A stretch of DNA of 64,000 bases from Kosakonia sacchari SP1 (lineage in GTDB: Bacteria > Pseudomonadota > Gammaproteobacteria > Enterobacterales > Enterobacteriaceae): the NCBI RefSeq assembly GCF_000300455.3, contig NZ_CP007215.2, positions 4,340,001 to 4,404,000 of the forward strand, given 5' to 3'. Within the stretch, counting starts at the first letter, position 1. Each line of letters opens with the position of its first letter. Below, piece after piece: positions 17,853 through 27,742 of this stretch. A model generated the notes under the pieces. The model searched no databases. It saw only the letters and a list, made by a program, of their open reading frames with translations, and was not told the DNA's origin. A program made the position numbers and the translations under genes.

Positions 17853-19016
17853 TTACCCGGCGATATAATGCGGCACAAACCGCGAGGTATCTTTGGTAAT
17901 TAAGGTGCAATCTTCGCGGATGCCCATGCCAACAGCTTCATCGTCTACCACCCAACTGCCAATCAGCGTGTAGCTGTCGCCAAAGCGCGGCAGCGGCTGA
18001 AAAGCCTGGTAGATCATCGGTTCTTCACCGTAGTCACCCTCTTCATGGTCAATCACGTTGTGCGTCCCGTCGAAGAGGGTGACATTGCCGCCTTCGCGGG
18101 AAAACAGCGGCTTGCGCACGTAGCTGGCACCCGCCGCGATTTGCGGTTTTTCTCCGTCAAACCAGGCGGGCAGCAGGTTCGGATGATGGGGGAAGAAACG
18201 CCACAGCAGCGGCAGTAGCCCCTTATTGCTGAGCACGCTTTTCCACAACGGTTCCAGCCACTGCTCGCGGCGTTTACACAACAACGGGCCGTTTTCGTCG
18301 CGCATCATCCATTCAAGCGGGTAGAGCTTAAACGCCTGGCGAATGACGTTATCATCCAGATCCGTCAATACACCGCCCAGCCCCAGCCCAACGTCTTCGA
18401 TATAAATAAACCGCGTATCGAGTCCGGCCTGGCGGGCGCAATCCTCAAGATAGAGCACCGTGCCGCGATCTTCCTCGGTTCCTTTGCAGCAGCAAAAGTA
18501 GAGCGGGTGACGGCTCTGGATCTCGGCGAAACGGGCAATCAACTTGTCCTGAATGGCGTTGTACTGATCGGCGTCGCGTGGGAGCGTACCGTTACGCCGC
18601 GCATCCTCCATCCACAGCCACTGGAAATAGGCCGATTCGTACAGCGAGGTCGGCGTATCGGCGTTGTATTCGAGTAATTTCACCGGGTCTTTGCCGCACC
18701 AGACAAAATCCATTCGCCCGTAGAGCGACGGATCGCGGTTGCGCCAGCTTTCGGCAATCGCGTCCCAGTACAACGGCGGGATTGCCAGCTGGCGAAGGAT
18801 CGCCTCGTCCGCCACGGCGCGATCCACCACCTCAAGGCACATTTGATGCAGTTCAGCGGTCGGCTTTTCGATCTGCTCTTCTATCTGGCGCAGCGTAAAG
18901 CGGTAAGCGCGACTCTCATCCCAGTAAATTTCGTTATCAATGATATGGAAGTCGAAACCGTGGTCGCGGGCGATCCGCTCAAGGTCCGGGCGCACAGCAA
19001 CATCATGACGCAGCAT
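17853..19016 (-). CDS. yjfC: YjfC, glutathionylspermidine synthase-like ATP-grasp enzyme
   Basis: A 387-residue protein of the GspS C-terminal synthetase family. Conserved ATP-grasp parts include RMDFVWCGKDPVKLLEYNADTPTSLYES, the region with YVRKPLFSREGGNVTL (nucleotide-binding Lys and Arg) and FGDSYTLIGSWVVDDEAVGMGIRED. It should ligate an amine to a carboxylate, perhaps a peptide or polyamine; the true substrate is unknown. The start at 19016 gives MLRHDV as in E. coli and has GGGGGG upstream; the frame runs on upstream only because it overlaps yjfM by 14 bp. Last gene of the yjfI-C operon. Confidence 0.92.
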   Translation of the reverse strand: MLRHDVAVRPDLERIARDHGFDFHIIDNEIYWDESRAYRFTLRQIEEQIEKPTAELHQMCLEVVDRAVADEAILRQLAIPPLYWDAIAESWRNRDPSLYGRMDFVWCGKDPVKLLEYNADTPTSLYESAYFQWLWMEDARRNGTLPRDADQYNAIQDKLIARFAEIQSRHPLYFCCCKGTEEDRGTVLYLEDCARQAGLDTRFIYIEDVGLGLGGVLTDLDDNVIRQAFKLYPLEWMMRDENGPLLCKRREQWLEPLWKSVLSNKGLLPLLWRFFPHHPNLLPAWFDGEKPQIAAGASYVRKPLFSREGGNVTLFDGTHNVIDHEEGDYGEEPMIYQAFQPLPRFGDSYTLIGSWVVDDEAVGMGIREDCTLITKDTSRFVPHYIAG

Positions 19017-19644
19017 CGTTAGCCCCCCAGCTTCCGCGCGCGCTCGACGAGCGCCCAAAACCGCCACGTGATGAAGTGGTCGCCTTTTTGGTGGTGTAAC
19101 CGTAATGGCTGCTCGCGCTGCTACTTCCGCCGGAGCGCCAGCTGTAATCTCCGTCGCGGTTGCGCCACACCGGGCGGGAAGCGTAAGAACTGCCGCCGCT
19201 GCTGTAGCTGTATTGCTCATCCCGGTCTTTACGCAAGGCTTTGCTGAGCAGAAAACCGCTGAGCACCGGCATCCAGCGTTGGCCAATATTGTCGTAGTAG
19301 CAATTATCGTATTGCTGCACGCAGTACGGCTGCGACATATTGCGCGGGATCTCTTGCTCAAAGTTCATGCGCGCGTTATTCCACGCATCGTTACATACCT
19401 GCGCAGGATTGCCGTCGTCAACGCAATCCTGCTGCGAGGTGTAATAAACCCCGTCACCGTCGTTATCGTCTTTATGATCGTTACAGCCTTTTAAAGCAAA
19501 AAAGGCCGCACCGCCCATAATCGCCAGAGTCAGGTATTGCCCGCTTTTACGCTCTTTCGGCTGGGTGAAAATGGGCCGCTGGGCGCGGCTCTGCGCAGGC
19601 GAAAGAATAGGATTTCTTTGCCGATTTGATCGCTTTCTGGCCAT
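19003..19644 (-). CDS. yjfM: YjfM, DUF1190 (YgiB-like) protein
   Basis: A 213-residue protein. A basic N-terminus (about 1-37) leads to one hydrophobic segment (YLTLAIMGGAAFFALKGC), which may be an inner-membrane anchor or lipoprotein-like signal. A Cys-containing domain follows (YYTSQQDCVDDGNPAQVCNDAWNNAR ... PYCVQQYDNCYYD), then a Ser/Gly/Tyr-rich tail. E. coli YjfM and YgiB share this layout, and ygiB is likewise next to a GspS-like gene (ygiC). This suggests that YjfM and YjfC work as a pair. Function unknown. Confidence 0.88.
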   Translation of the reverse strand: MARKRSNRQRNPILSPAQSRAQRPIFTQPKERKSGQYLTLAIMGGAAFFALKGCNDHKDDNDGDGVYYTSQQDCVDDGNPAQVCNDAWNNARMNFEQEIPRNMSQPYCVQQYDNCYYDNIGQRWMPVLSGFLLSKALRKDRDEQYSYSSGGSSYASRPVWRNRDGDYSWRSGGSSSASSHYGYTTKKATTSSRGGFGRSSSARGSWGANDAAS

Positions 19645-19653
19645 GATGTTCCA

Positions 19654-20052
19654 TTACCACGTCATGCAGGCAGCATTAAAAATCCCGCCCGCCAGTGCCG
19701 CCGCACCCATAAATAACCCGGCGGCAGTATTGCTGTTAATTATCTTGTCACTCAGTTTCGGCATATATAGACGCACACCGCCGTAAACAAGTAACTGCAC
19801 CACCAGCGCTATAACGCCCCAGATTAAATAATCCGGAATACTCACTGAATTAATGGCCGCGCTGGAGAGCGGAATAATATAGCCCAGCAGCGAACCACTA
19901 AATGCTAACGATGCGGCGAGGTTATTCTCTTTAATTAATCGCCATTCATCGTGCGGGGTAATGCGCGTATAAACGAAGAGAAAACAGAGCACCATTGCAA
20001 TGCCAATAAAAAAATACGAGCAAAACGCCAGTAGCGATCCGAGAATATGCAT
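19654..20052 (-). CDS. yjfL: YjfL, DUF350 inner membrane protein
   Basis: A 132-residue integral membrane protein with four predicted helices in the DUF350 pattern; TPHDEWRLIKENNLAASLAFSGSLLGY is the conserved core and the end GGIFNAACMTW equals that of E. coli YjfL. The ATG at 20052 has GGGAG five bases upstream; ATG 20064 in frame is a weaker alternative. In the operon with a PspA-like protein and a GspS-like ligase. Function unknown. Confidence 0.88.
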   Translation of the reverse strand: MHILGSLLAFCSYFFIGIAMVLCFLFVYTRITPHDEWRLIKENNLAASLAFSGSLLGYIIPLSSAAINSVSIPDYLIWGVIALVVQLLVYGGVRLYMPKLSDKIINSNTAAGLFMGAAALAGGIFNAACMTW

Positions 20053-20066
20053 GTCTACTCCCATAA

Positions 20067-20726
20067 TTAACCAATGACCTTTAATGATGTCAGCGGAATA
20101 TCCACGCCCAGCGCACGCGAGTAGATCCACTCCGGTTGGTTTTGTGCATTAAAGGTTTCTTCGCCGTTTAACAGCAAATATTCGAACACGTCAGCGGTGA
20201 CTTCGCGCTGGTACGCCATCATAAAGTTGTGTACTTCCCAGCTTGCGCCAGCGTGGTTGTTGACGGTTTCCAGCGTATAGACCGGTTCGATATCGCCCCG
20301 CTCTTCCGCGTTAAACACGCGCTGCCACTGACAATCTCGCCAGCGTAACGCGGGCTTACCCATTGCTTTTGCGCTCAGCATATCGCGCCAGGCTGTTTCG
20401 CCAGAAACGCCCGCACTCTCTTCATACACAAACAGTTTGATGTCATCGATGTTGTGCGTTTCCAGACCGCCGGAAGTGCTGATTTGCAGGAACTCATCGC
20501 CCGTTGTGTAGTAGCGATGAATCATGCATCCGGCGCCGAGATCGAACGACCCGCACGCGCCAATGGTGTACTCTTCGCCGGGAAGCTGAACCAGCAAATC
20601 GTCTTCGCACAGGCGAAACAGCAGCGTATCAATGGTGAAACCCGCATGCAGATGCAACCCAAGCGGACCTCTTACCGGGGCCGCCGCATCAGCCCGCCCC
20701 AGCAGGTTTTTCAGAAAAGAGAGCAT
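20067..20726 (-). CDS. yjfK: YjfK, DUF2491 protein
   Basis: A 219-residue soluble protein with no signal or membrane helix. It begins MLSFLKNLLGRADAAAPVRGPLGLH and has a mixed acidic sequence with many aromatic residues in its C-terminal half. The start overlaps the yjfJ stop as TGATG, a coupling arrangement; an in-frame GTG one codon upstream is possible. DUF2491 proteins travel with YjfJ/YjfL-type genes. Function unknown. Confidence 0.87.
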   Translation of the reverse strand: MLSFLKNLLGRADAAAPVRGPLGLHLHAGFTIDTLLFRLCEDDLLVQLPGEEYTIGACGSFDLGAGCMIHRYYTTGDEFLQISTSGGLETHNIDDIKLFVYEESAGVSGETAWRDMLSAKAMGKPALRWRDCQWQRVFNAEERGDIEPVYTLETVNNHAGASWEVHNFMMAYQREVTADVFEYLLLNGEETFNAQNQPEWIYSRALGVDIPLTSLKVIG

Positions 20727-21424
20727 CACGATTTTTGTTGCTGTTGCAGACGCGCCAGCACATCCTGCGCTGAGGTTTTATCGCTGCCGCCAATACCGGC
20801 TTGCGCCAGTTTTTCGTCGAGATCGCGCCCGTCCGCCACTTTCTCAAGCTGTGTTGCCGCATCAAGCCGGGCCTGGCGTTCAGCCTGACGCGCCTGCAGG
20901 CGTTTCAGGGACTCCGCCGCCGTCGCCACATTGTTGGACGCGCCCACGGTAGACGTGGTGACAGCCTGTTGCGCGCGCTGCATCGCATCGGTGGCTTTAA
21001 TCACTTCCAGTTGCTGCTCAAACTGCTCAATACGCTGTGCCGTGGCGGTGACCGCTTTTTCAACGGCATCGCGCGAGGTTTCAAGGTTCGCCAGCACTTG
21101 TTCTTCCGCCGCAATGGTATTTTCCAGACGGGCAATTTCGCTGGCGACTTCATTGAGCAAATCGGCATCCACGTTTTTCGCCATCGCTTCCAGCGCACGG
21201 GCTTCAAGACTGGCTTTGCGCTCGCGCAAATCGTTGAGTTTATCGTTGCTCAACTTAACGCGTGCCAGCAGGTCGACGCGGGATTTCCCCGCTTTATCCA
21301 GCTCAGCGCGCGCGTCGCGGATATGCTGCTCCAGCATGCGCACACCCTGTGTCTCTTCAATCGACTCTTCCGCCTGAGCAATAAAGGATTTACCCAGCGT
21401 AAACAGGCTTTTTAAAATTCCCAT
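20726..21424 (-). CDS. yjfJ: YjfJ, PspA/IM30 (ESCRT-III-like) family protein
   Basis: A 232-residue, almost entirely helical coiled-coil protein of the PspA/Vipp1 family. It starts MGILKSLFTLGKSFIAQAEESIE, where the amphipathic helix 0 would contact membrane, followed by long heptad-rich helices rich in Ala, Glu, Arg and Leu, with the family's LEQHIRDARAEL segment. The family forms membrane-remodelling polymers. The ATG at 21424 has GGAGT upstream. Its place with a DUF350 membrane protein and a peptide ligase suggests an envelope stress or remodelling role. Confidence 0.92.
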   Translation of the reverse strand: MGILKSLFTLGKSFIAQAEESIEETQGVRMLEQHIRDARAELDKAGKSRVDLLARVKLSNDKLNDLRERKASLEARALEAMAKNVDADLLNEVASEIARLENTIAAEEQVLANLETSRDAVEKAVTATAQRIEQFEQQLEVIKATDAMQRAQQAVTTSTVGASNNVATAAESLKRLQARQAERQARLDAATQLEKVADGRDLDEKLAQAGIGGSDKTSAQDVLARLQQQQKS

Positions 21425-21444
21425 ACAACCACTCCCTGACAATG

Positions 21445-21849
21445 TTATTGGGTAAAATCATCGGTTAGTTCAGCAAGATCCAGCGCATTTTGCGCAAGCG
21501 TGGAGATTTCGAGCAGGATATCGTCGAGCGAGGAGTTAAGTGACAGCGCGCCGAAGGCGACATAATACTCTTCCCCGCCGACAGGCGAGATGCCAACAGA
21601 CGATAAAGGTAAAAGTTTTTGATTGCGCAGCAAGAAGGCGTTAAAAGTGTCCTGTTGTTTAATTTCACTTAAAGGACAAATATAGGTTTCAATAATTATC
21701 TGCCGGGAAGTGAGCAACAGGTTTAATTGCAAATCGCCGTAGTCATCCAGCTTAATAATTAACGCATCGGCTTCGTGTTGGATATTTAACGTAAGCGCTG
21801 ATGAGTGCAATAATGCCGCGCTAAGTGTCTCTACAGTCCATGCCATCAT
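21445..21849 (-). CDS. yjfI: YjfI, DUF2170 protein
   Basis: A 134-residue small soluble acidic protein (MAWTVETLSAALL ... LDLAELTDDFTQ) with no signal peptide, matching the DUF2170 family and E. coli YjfI in length. Double ATG start (21849 and 21846). First gene of yjfI-J-K-L-M-C. Function unknown. It lies 123 bp downstream of rlmB, with the rlmB terminator between. Confidence 0.87.
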   Translation of the reverse strand: MMAWTVETLSAALLHSSALTLNIQHEADALIIKLDDYGDLQLNLLLTSRQIIIETYICPLSEIKQQDTFNAFLLRNQKLLPLSSVGISPVGGEEYYVAFGALSLNSSLDDILLEISTLAQNALDLAELTDDFTQ

Positions 21850-21926
21850 TTATACCCTGATTATTCCATCGCAATAAAAGTAAAAAGAGAAAATATCTGC
21901 CGGCAAATTCTACCAGTCTTCAGAGC

Positions 21927-21956
21927 AAAAAAAACCACCCGAATAAGGGTGGTTTT
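21927..21956 (-). terminator. rlmB terminator
   Basis: ACCACCC and GGGTGGT pair around a TTATTC loop on the minus strand, followed by eight T. It separates rlmB from yjfI. Confidence 0.88.
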
Positions 21957-21972
21957 ACTGAACGTTGCAAGC

Positions 21973-22707
21973 TTAAAGCGCGCGCTGGCGCACCGCTTCA
22001 AACAGGCAGATACCGGTGGCAACCGAGACGTTAAGCGACGACACGCTGCCCGCCATCGGGATGCTGATCAGCTCATCACAGTGCTCACGCGTCAGACGGC
22101 GCATACCTTCACCTTCCGCGCCCATTACCAGCGCCATGCGCCCGGTCATTTTGCTCTGGAACAGAGTGTGATCGGCTTCGCCCGCTGTGCCGACAATCCA
22201 GATATTCTCTTCCTGCAACAGGCGCATGGTGCGCGCCAGGTTGGTCACGCGGATCAACGGTACGTTCTCTGCCGCGCCGCAGGCGACTTTTTTTGCCGTG
22301 GCGTTAAGTTGCGCGGATTTGTCCTTCGGCACGATCACCGCATGCACGCCCGCCGCGTCTGCGCTACGCAAACACGCGCCCAGGTTGTGCGGATCGGTAA
22401 CGCCATCCAGGATCAAGAAGAAGGGTTGATCGAGGCTGGCTATCAGATCCGGCAGATCGTTTTCCTGGTACTGACGCCCCGGTTTCACGCGTGCAATGAT
22501 CCCCTGGTGCACCGCGCCTTCGCTTTTTTCATCCAGATACTGGCGGTTCGCCACCTGGATCACCACGCCCTGCGCTTCCAGCGCGTGGATCAGCGGCAGC
22601 AGACGTTTGTCCTCGCGGCCTTTCAGAATAAACACTTCCTGAAAACGCTCCGGGGCGCGCTCCAGCAGGGCCTGCACCGCATGGATGCCGTAAATCATTT
22701 CACTCAT
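21973..22707 (-). CDS. rlmB: 23S rRNA Gm2251 2'-O-methyltransferase RlmB
   Basis: A 244-residue SpoU/TrmH-family (SPOUT) enzyme using S-adenosylmethionine, with an N-terminal RNA-binding domain (about 1-75) and a trefoil-knot catalytic domain. Motif 1 [21 protein letters not shown], motif 2 [12 protein letters not shown] and motif 3 [22 protein letters not shown] are all intact, including the catalytic Arg and Asn/Glu. It methylates G2251 in the P-loop of the 50S subunit. Confidence 0.97.
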   Translation of the reverse strand: MSEMIYGIHAVQALLERAPERFQEVFILKGREDKRLLPLIHALEAQGVVIQVANRQYLDEKSEGAVHQGIIARVKPGRQYQENDLPDLIASLDQPFFLILDGVTDPHNLGACLRSADAAGVHAVIVPKDKSAQLNATAKKVACGAAENVPLIRVTNLARTMRLLQEENIWIVGTAGEADHTLFQSKMTGRMALVMGAEGEGMRRLTREHCDELISIPMAGSVSSLNVSVATGICLFEAVRQRAL

Positions 22708-22772
22708 TGATGGTACTCATTTGGGGCGGTTTCGCCGCGTTATGTGGGCCGTGACACTCATCACTTGCGCTC

Positions 22773-22801
22773 ATTATAACCGACACGCGCCGCAGAAAGT
22801 A
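22773..22801 (-). promoter_or_regulatory. Probable rlmB promoter with a perfect TATAAT
   Basis: TATAAT (22778-22773 on the minus strand) with TACTTT 17 bp upstream as a weak -35. It lies 66 bp before the rlmB ATG and downstream of an rnr terminator, so rlmB may be expressed on its own. Confidence 0.5.
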
Positions 22802-22988
22802 CCTCCGCAGGCCAGGGGCTGCTTTGCGTACTGATGAAGGGGGAAAGTTCAGATTGCGACTGACAGAACCGGGGCATTGCCGAAGCGTCGCCTATCCGGA
22901 ATACACTGCATAAATTAAGAAGGAGAATTTACTTACAGGTCGCGAGGAATAAGGATCAAGATGGTCGAACTGAAATAACGTAGACAGA
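22802..22988. other. Intergenic stretch between rlmB and rnr, no gene seen
   Basis: The whole rlmB-rnr gap is 314 bp. Apart from the rnr terminator and the rlmB promoter I see no ORF with a ribosome binding site, no strong hairpin and no known motif in these 187 bases. Confidence 0.6.
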
Positions 22989-23014
22989 AAAAAGCCCTTC
23001 ACAAGGAAGGGCTT
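22989..23014 (-). terminator. rnr terminator
   Basis: A perfect 9 bp stem, AAGCCCTTC and GAAGGGCTT around an ACAAG loop, followed by T residues on the minus strand, 8 bp past the rnr stop. Confidence 0.85.
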
Positions 23015-23021
23015 CGTAATA

Positions 23022-25457
23022 TTACTGGTCGGTTTTCTTTTTCGCTGCGCGTTTCGCTTTAGTCGCGGCGGCGATTTTCTGCGTTTTAGCCGACGGTTTT
23101 TTGGCTTTTTTCGCTTTGCCTTTTCCACCTTCACCACGGAAGGCGCTGTCTGGCTCGAAATTCACTTTTTTACCCATCTGGCGACGCGGCGGCTTTTTCG
23201 CAGCGCCGTTTTTGCCAGCCGAACCTTTCTTCGCTTTTTCACGCTCGGTTTTACCCACGTTACGCGGGCTGCGCTCACTGGAGATCAGCGAGAAGTCAAT
23301 CTTGCGCTCATCCATGTTAACCGCTTCGACTTTTACCTGCACCCGATCACCGAGGCGATACGTTTGCCCGCCGGATTCGCCAATCAGACGCTGACCGACC
23401 TGATCGAAACGATAATAGTCGTTATCCAACGAAGAGACATGCACCAGACCATCGATAAACAGATCGTCGAGCCGCACGAAGAAACCAAAGCCGGTGACGC
23501 TGGCGATAACACCCGGGAAGGTATTGCCGACCTGATCCTGCATAAAGTCGCATTTCAGCCAGTCCGAGACATCACGGGTCGCTTCATCAGCGCGGCGTTC
23601 GGTCATCGAACAGTGCTGTCCCAGTTGCAACACCTCTTCCATGCTGTAGTGCCAGCCGCCAGTTTCGGTGCTGTTGCCCTTCAGCCCCTGCTCTTTCGCC
23701 AGTAAATATTTAATGGCGCGGTGCAGTGATAAGTCAGGGTAGCGGCGAATCGGCGAAGTGAAGTGCGCATAAGATTGCAGCGCCAGGCCGAAGTGGCCGC
23801 GGTTTTCCGGATCGTAGATCGCCTGTTTCATCGAGCGCAGCAGCATGGTTTGCAGCATTTCGTGATCCGGGCGATCGGCAATCGATTCCAGCAGCGCGGC
23901 GTAATCGCGCGGCTCCGGTTTATTGCCGCCCGGCAACTCCAGTCCCAGCTCGGCAAGCACGGAACGGAACGCGGTGATCGCATCGTTGGTCGGTTTATCG
24001 TGAATACGGAACAGCGCCGGCTCGTCGGCTTTCTCCACAAAACGCGCGGCGGAGATGTTGGCGAGGATCATGCACTCTTCAATCAGCTTGTGCGCATCGT
24101 TACGCTGAGTCTGCTCAATACGCTCAATGCGGCGCTCGGCGTTGAAGATAAACTTCGCTTCCTCGCTCTCAAACGAGATGCCACCGCGCTCAGCGCGCGC
24201 CTGATCGAGCACTTTATACAGGTTATGCAGCTCTTCGATGTGTTTCACCAGCGGCGCGTACTGCTCACGCAGTTCCTGATCGCCTTGCAGCATATGCCAC
24301 ACTTTGGTGTAGGTCAGACGTGCGTGGGAGCTCATCACCGCTTCGTAGAATTTAAAACCGGTTAAGCGCCCTTTTGAGGAGACGGTCATTTCACAGACCA
24401 TGCACAGGCGATCCACTTGCGGGTTCAGCGAGCACAGGCCGTTTGAGAGCACCTCCGGTAGCATCGGTACCACTTGCGATGGGAAGTAAACTGACGTGCC
24501 ACGGTTACGGGCTTCGTTATCAAGCGCGGTGCCATGACGCACGTAGTAGCTCACATCAGCGATAGCTACCCATAAGCGCCAGCCGCCGCCGCGTTTCTTC
24601 TCACAGAAAACGGCATCGTCGAAGTCGCGCGCGTCTTCGCCATCAATGGTCACCAGCGGCAGGTCGCGCAGATCGACGCGTCCAACTTTGGCTTCTTCCG
24701 GCACTTGCTCTTTCAGCCCGGCGACCTGTTTTTCCACTTCTGGCGGCCACTGGTAAGGAATTTCATGAGTACGCAGCGCCATGTCGACCGCCATGCCGGT
24801 ACCCATATTGTCGCCGAGCACCTCGACGATTTTACCAATCGCTTTTGTGCGGCGGGTTGGACGCTGTGTCAACTCAACGACCACCACAAAGCCCATGCGC
24901 GCTCCCATAACCTCTTCAGGCGGGATAAGGATGTCAAAACTCATGCGGCTATCATCCGGCACGACAAAACCGACGCCTGCATCAGTAAAGTAGCGGCCAA
25001 CGATCTGCCCGGTTTTCGGCACCAGCACGCGTACGATGCGCGCTTCGCGGCGGCCTTTACGATCGGCACCCAGCGGTTGCGCCAGCACCTGATCGCCGTG
25101 AATACACATTTTCATCTGCTCGCTGGAGAGATAAAGATCGTCTTTGCGGCCTTCAACGCGCAGAAAACCATAGCCGTCGCGGTGACCAATCACCATGCCT
25201 TTGAGCAGATCGAGACGTTCCGGTAAGGCGTAGCACTGACGGCGGGTAAAGACTAATTGCCCGTCGCGCTCCATAGCGCGCAGACGGCGGCGCAGCGCTT
25301 CTTGTTGCTCTTCACCTTCGATATTGAGTTCGATAGCCAGTTCGTCCCGGCTGGCAGGTTTTTCGCGTTTGGCTAAGTGATCGAGGATGAATTCGCGGCT
25401 GGGAATGGGGTTGGTATATTTTTCAGATTCGCGTTCGAGGAAAGGATCTTGTGACAT
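23022..25457 (-). CDS. rnr: Exoribonuclease R
   Basis: An 811-residue 3'-5' exoribonuclease. Order: N-terminal helix-turn-helix (about 20-85), two cold-shock domains (about 85-230), RNB catalytic domain with [20 protein letters not shown] (metal-binding aspartates, about 265-285) and [22 protein letters not shown]1 domain (about 640-725), and a Lys-rich tail that contacts tmRNA and SmpB in E. coli. The ATG at 25457 has GGAGG upstream and gives [10 protein letters not shown]; the frame extends to 25499 without support. It follows nsrR by 38 bp and is probably co-transcribed. Confidence 0.98.
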   Translation of the reverse strand: MSQDPFLERESEKYTNPIPSREFILDHLAKREKPASRDELAIELNIEGEEQQEALRRRLRAMERDGQLVFTRRQCYALPERLDLLKGMVIGHRDGYGFLRVEGRKDDLYLSSEQMKMCIHGDQVLAQPLGADRKGRREARIVRVLVPKTGQIVGRYFTDAGVGFVVPDDSRMSFDILIPPEEVMGARMGFVVVVELTQRPTRRTKAIGKIVEVLGDNMGTGMAVDMALRTHEIPYQWPPEVEKQVAGLKEQVPEEAKVGRVDLRDLPLVTIDGEDARDFDDAVFCEKKRGGGWRLWVAIADVSYYVRHGTALDNEARNRGTSVYFPSQVVPMLPEVLSNGLCSLNPQVDRLCMVCEMTVSSKGRLTGFKFYEAVMSSHARLTYTKVWHMLQGDQELREQYAPLVKHIEELHNLYKVLDQARAERGGISFESEEAKFIFNAERRIERIEQTQRNDAHKLIEECMILANISAARFVEKADEPALFRIHDKPTNDAITAFRSVLAELGLELPGGNKPEPRDYAALLESIADRPDHEMLQTMLLRSMKQAIYDPENRGHFGLALQSYAHFTSPIRRYPDLSLHRAIKYLLAKEQGLKGNSTETGGWHYSMEEVLQLGQHCSMTERRADEATRDVSDWLKCDFMQDQVGNTFPGVIASVTGFGFFVRLDDLFIDGLVHVSSLDNDYYRFDQVGQRLIGESGGQTYRLGDRVQVKVEAVNMDERKIDFSLISSERSPRNVGKTEREKAKKGSAGKNGAAKKPPRRQMGKKVNFEPDSAFRGEGGKGKAKKAKKPSAKTQKIAAATKAKRAAKKKTDQ

Positions 25458-25495
25458 TGCGGTTCCTCCGTTGTCAGCTCTGATGGAAATTTTCG

Positions 25496-25921
25496 TCATT
25501 CCACCAGCAATAATTTGTAAAGCGGTTGATTCTCTTCAACCAAATCGGCCAGCGTGTAGTTATCCAGCTCCTTAAGAAAACTTTGCACAGCTTTGGCAAG
25601 CGCCTTTTTCAGGCGACAGGCACTGGTAATATGGCAAAACTCGCTGCTGCAATTGACCAGCGCCAGCGGCTCAAGCGAGCGGACAACATCACCAATACGA
25701 ATATCCTGCGCGGGTTTCCCCAGCCGGATCCCACCGTTTTTCCCACGGACGGCCGCGACGTAGCCTTCACGGCTCAGCTGATTGATTATCTTGACCATAT
25801 GATTACGGGACACGCCATACGTTTCTGTAACTTCAGTAATGTTGGTCATTTGTCCTGCCGGCAGCGACGCCATGTAGATCAGGGCGCGCAAACCGTAATC
25901 GGTAAAGCTTGTTAACTGCAC
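25496..25921 (-). CDS. nsrR: NsrR, nitric oxide-sensing Rrf2-family repressor
   Basis: A 141-residue Rrf2-type winged-helix regulator. DNA-binding part about 1-60 ([34 protein letters not shown]). Three cysteines at about 91, 96 and 102 ([14 protein letters not shown]) hold the Fe-S cluster that reacts with NO. It represses NO-defence genes such as ytfE and hmp; the ytfE operator is at 2281-2303. It heads the nsrR-rnr unit, as in E. coli. Confidence 0.97.
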   Translation of the reverse strand: MQLTSFTDYGLRALIYMASLPAGQMTNITEVTETYGVSRNHMVKIINQLSREGYVAAVRGKNGGIRLGKPAQDIRIGDVVRSLEPLALVNCSSEFCHITSACRLKKALAKAVQSFLKELDNYTLADLVEENQPLYKLLLVE

Positions 25922-26037
25922 ATCAACCTCATAAAAGGGAAAAAAATGAGATACCCGCAGGTATTGACACTATTGATGATAAACCAGCCACCTGTCAGGT
26001 CGCTAATTTATTTGAACGGAAGGGTGAAAAAAGCGAA

Positions 26038-26064
26038 GAAAAAGGGCGCGATTTACGCGCCCTT
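26038..26064 (-). terminator. purA terminator
   Basis: AAGGGCGCG and CGCGCCCTT pair around ATTTA, followed by a T-run on the minus strand (A26038-A26043 on the plus strand). It is 8 bp after the purA stop. Confidence 0.87.
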
Positions 26065-26072
26065 AAACCATA

Positions 26073-27374
<1,302 letters not shown>

Positions 27375-27377
27375 TCA

Positions 27378-27393
27378 AAATCACCGTTTGCTT
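27378..27393 (-). promoter_or_regulatory. PurR-box-like half site before purA
   Basis: Read on the minus strand AAGCAAACGGTGATTT keeps the GCAAACG half of the PurR operator but little of the other half (10 of 16 bases). It is only 6 bp before the purA ATG. PurR control of purA is known in E. coli; this site is a weak candidate. Confidence 0.3.
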
Positions 27394-27473
27394 AAAAATG
27401 GATTCTACCACCGCTTTTTTTCAGATTCAGCACTTTTTCTGTGCAAAAATGCCCAAAGAACGCCTGATTTCCC

Positions 27474-27671
27474 TCAGCCAATCGTTTTCCTCAACATGTA
27501 GTAGATAACTACACCCGCGACCACAAGCCCACCGCCAAATCGACGCAAAAGATGGTCCGGCAACAGGCTCAGAGAGGCGATCATACGCCGCCAGGCGCGC
27601 GGATAAAGCATCGGTCCAAGCCCTTCAAGTACCAAAACCAGCGCCAGAGCGAGCCAGATTGTCGAATTCAT
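27474..27671 (-). CDS. yjeT: YjeT, DUF2065 small membrane protein
   Basis: A 65-residue inner-membrane protein with two hydrophobic helices (IWLALALVLVLEGLGPML and GGGLVVAGVVIYYML) and a short basic loop between. Nearly identical to E. coli YjeT. It sits between hflC and purA. Function unknown. Confidence 0.93.
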   Translation of the reverse strand: MNSTIWLALALVLVLEGLGPMLYPRAWRRMIASLSLLPDHLLRRFGGGLVVAGVVIYYMLRKTIG

Positions 27672-27690
27672 TGCTGATCCTTATAAACAC

Positions 27691-27722
27691 AAAACCACCG
27701 CCGGAAAAGGCGGTGGTTTTTA
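27691..27722 (-). terminator. hflC terminator
   Basis: ACCACCGCC and GGCGGTGGT pair around a six-base loop with A and T runs on both sides. It lies between hflC and yjeT and could act in both directions. Confidence 0.8.
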
Positions 27723-27742
27723 CGATGAAAACCGCAGGTTTC

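Noticed and set aside
19017-19361. N-terminal extension of yjfC
   Set aside because: The extension is the antisense-like reading of yjfM in another frame; homology begins at the ATG at 19016.
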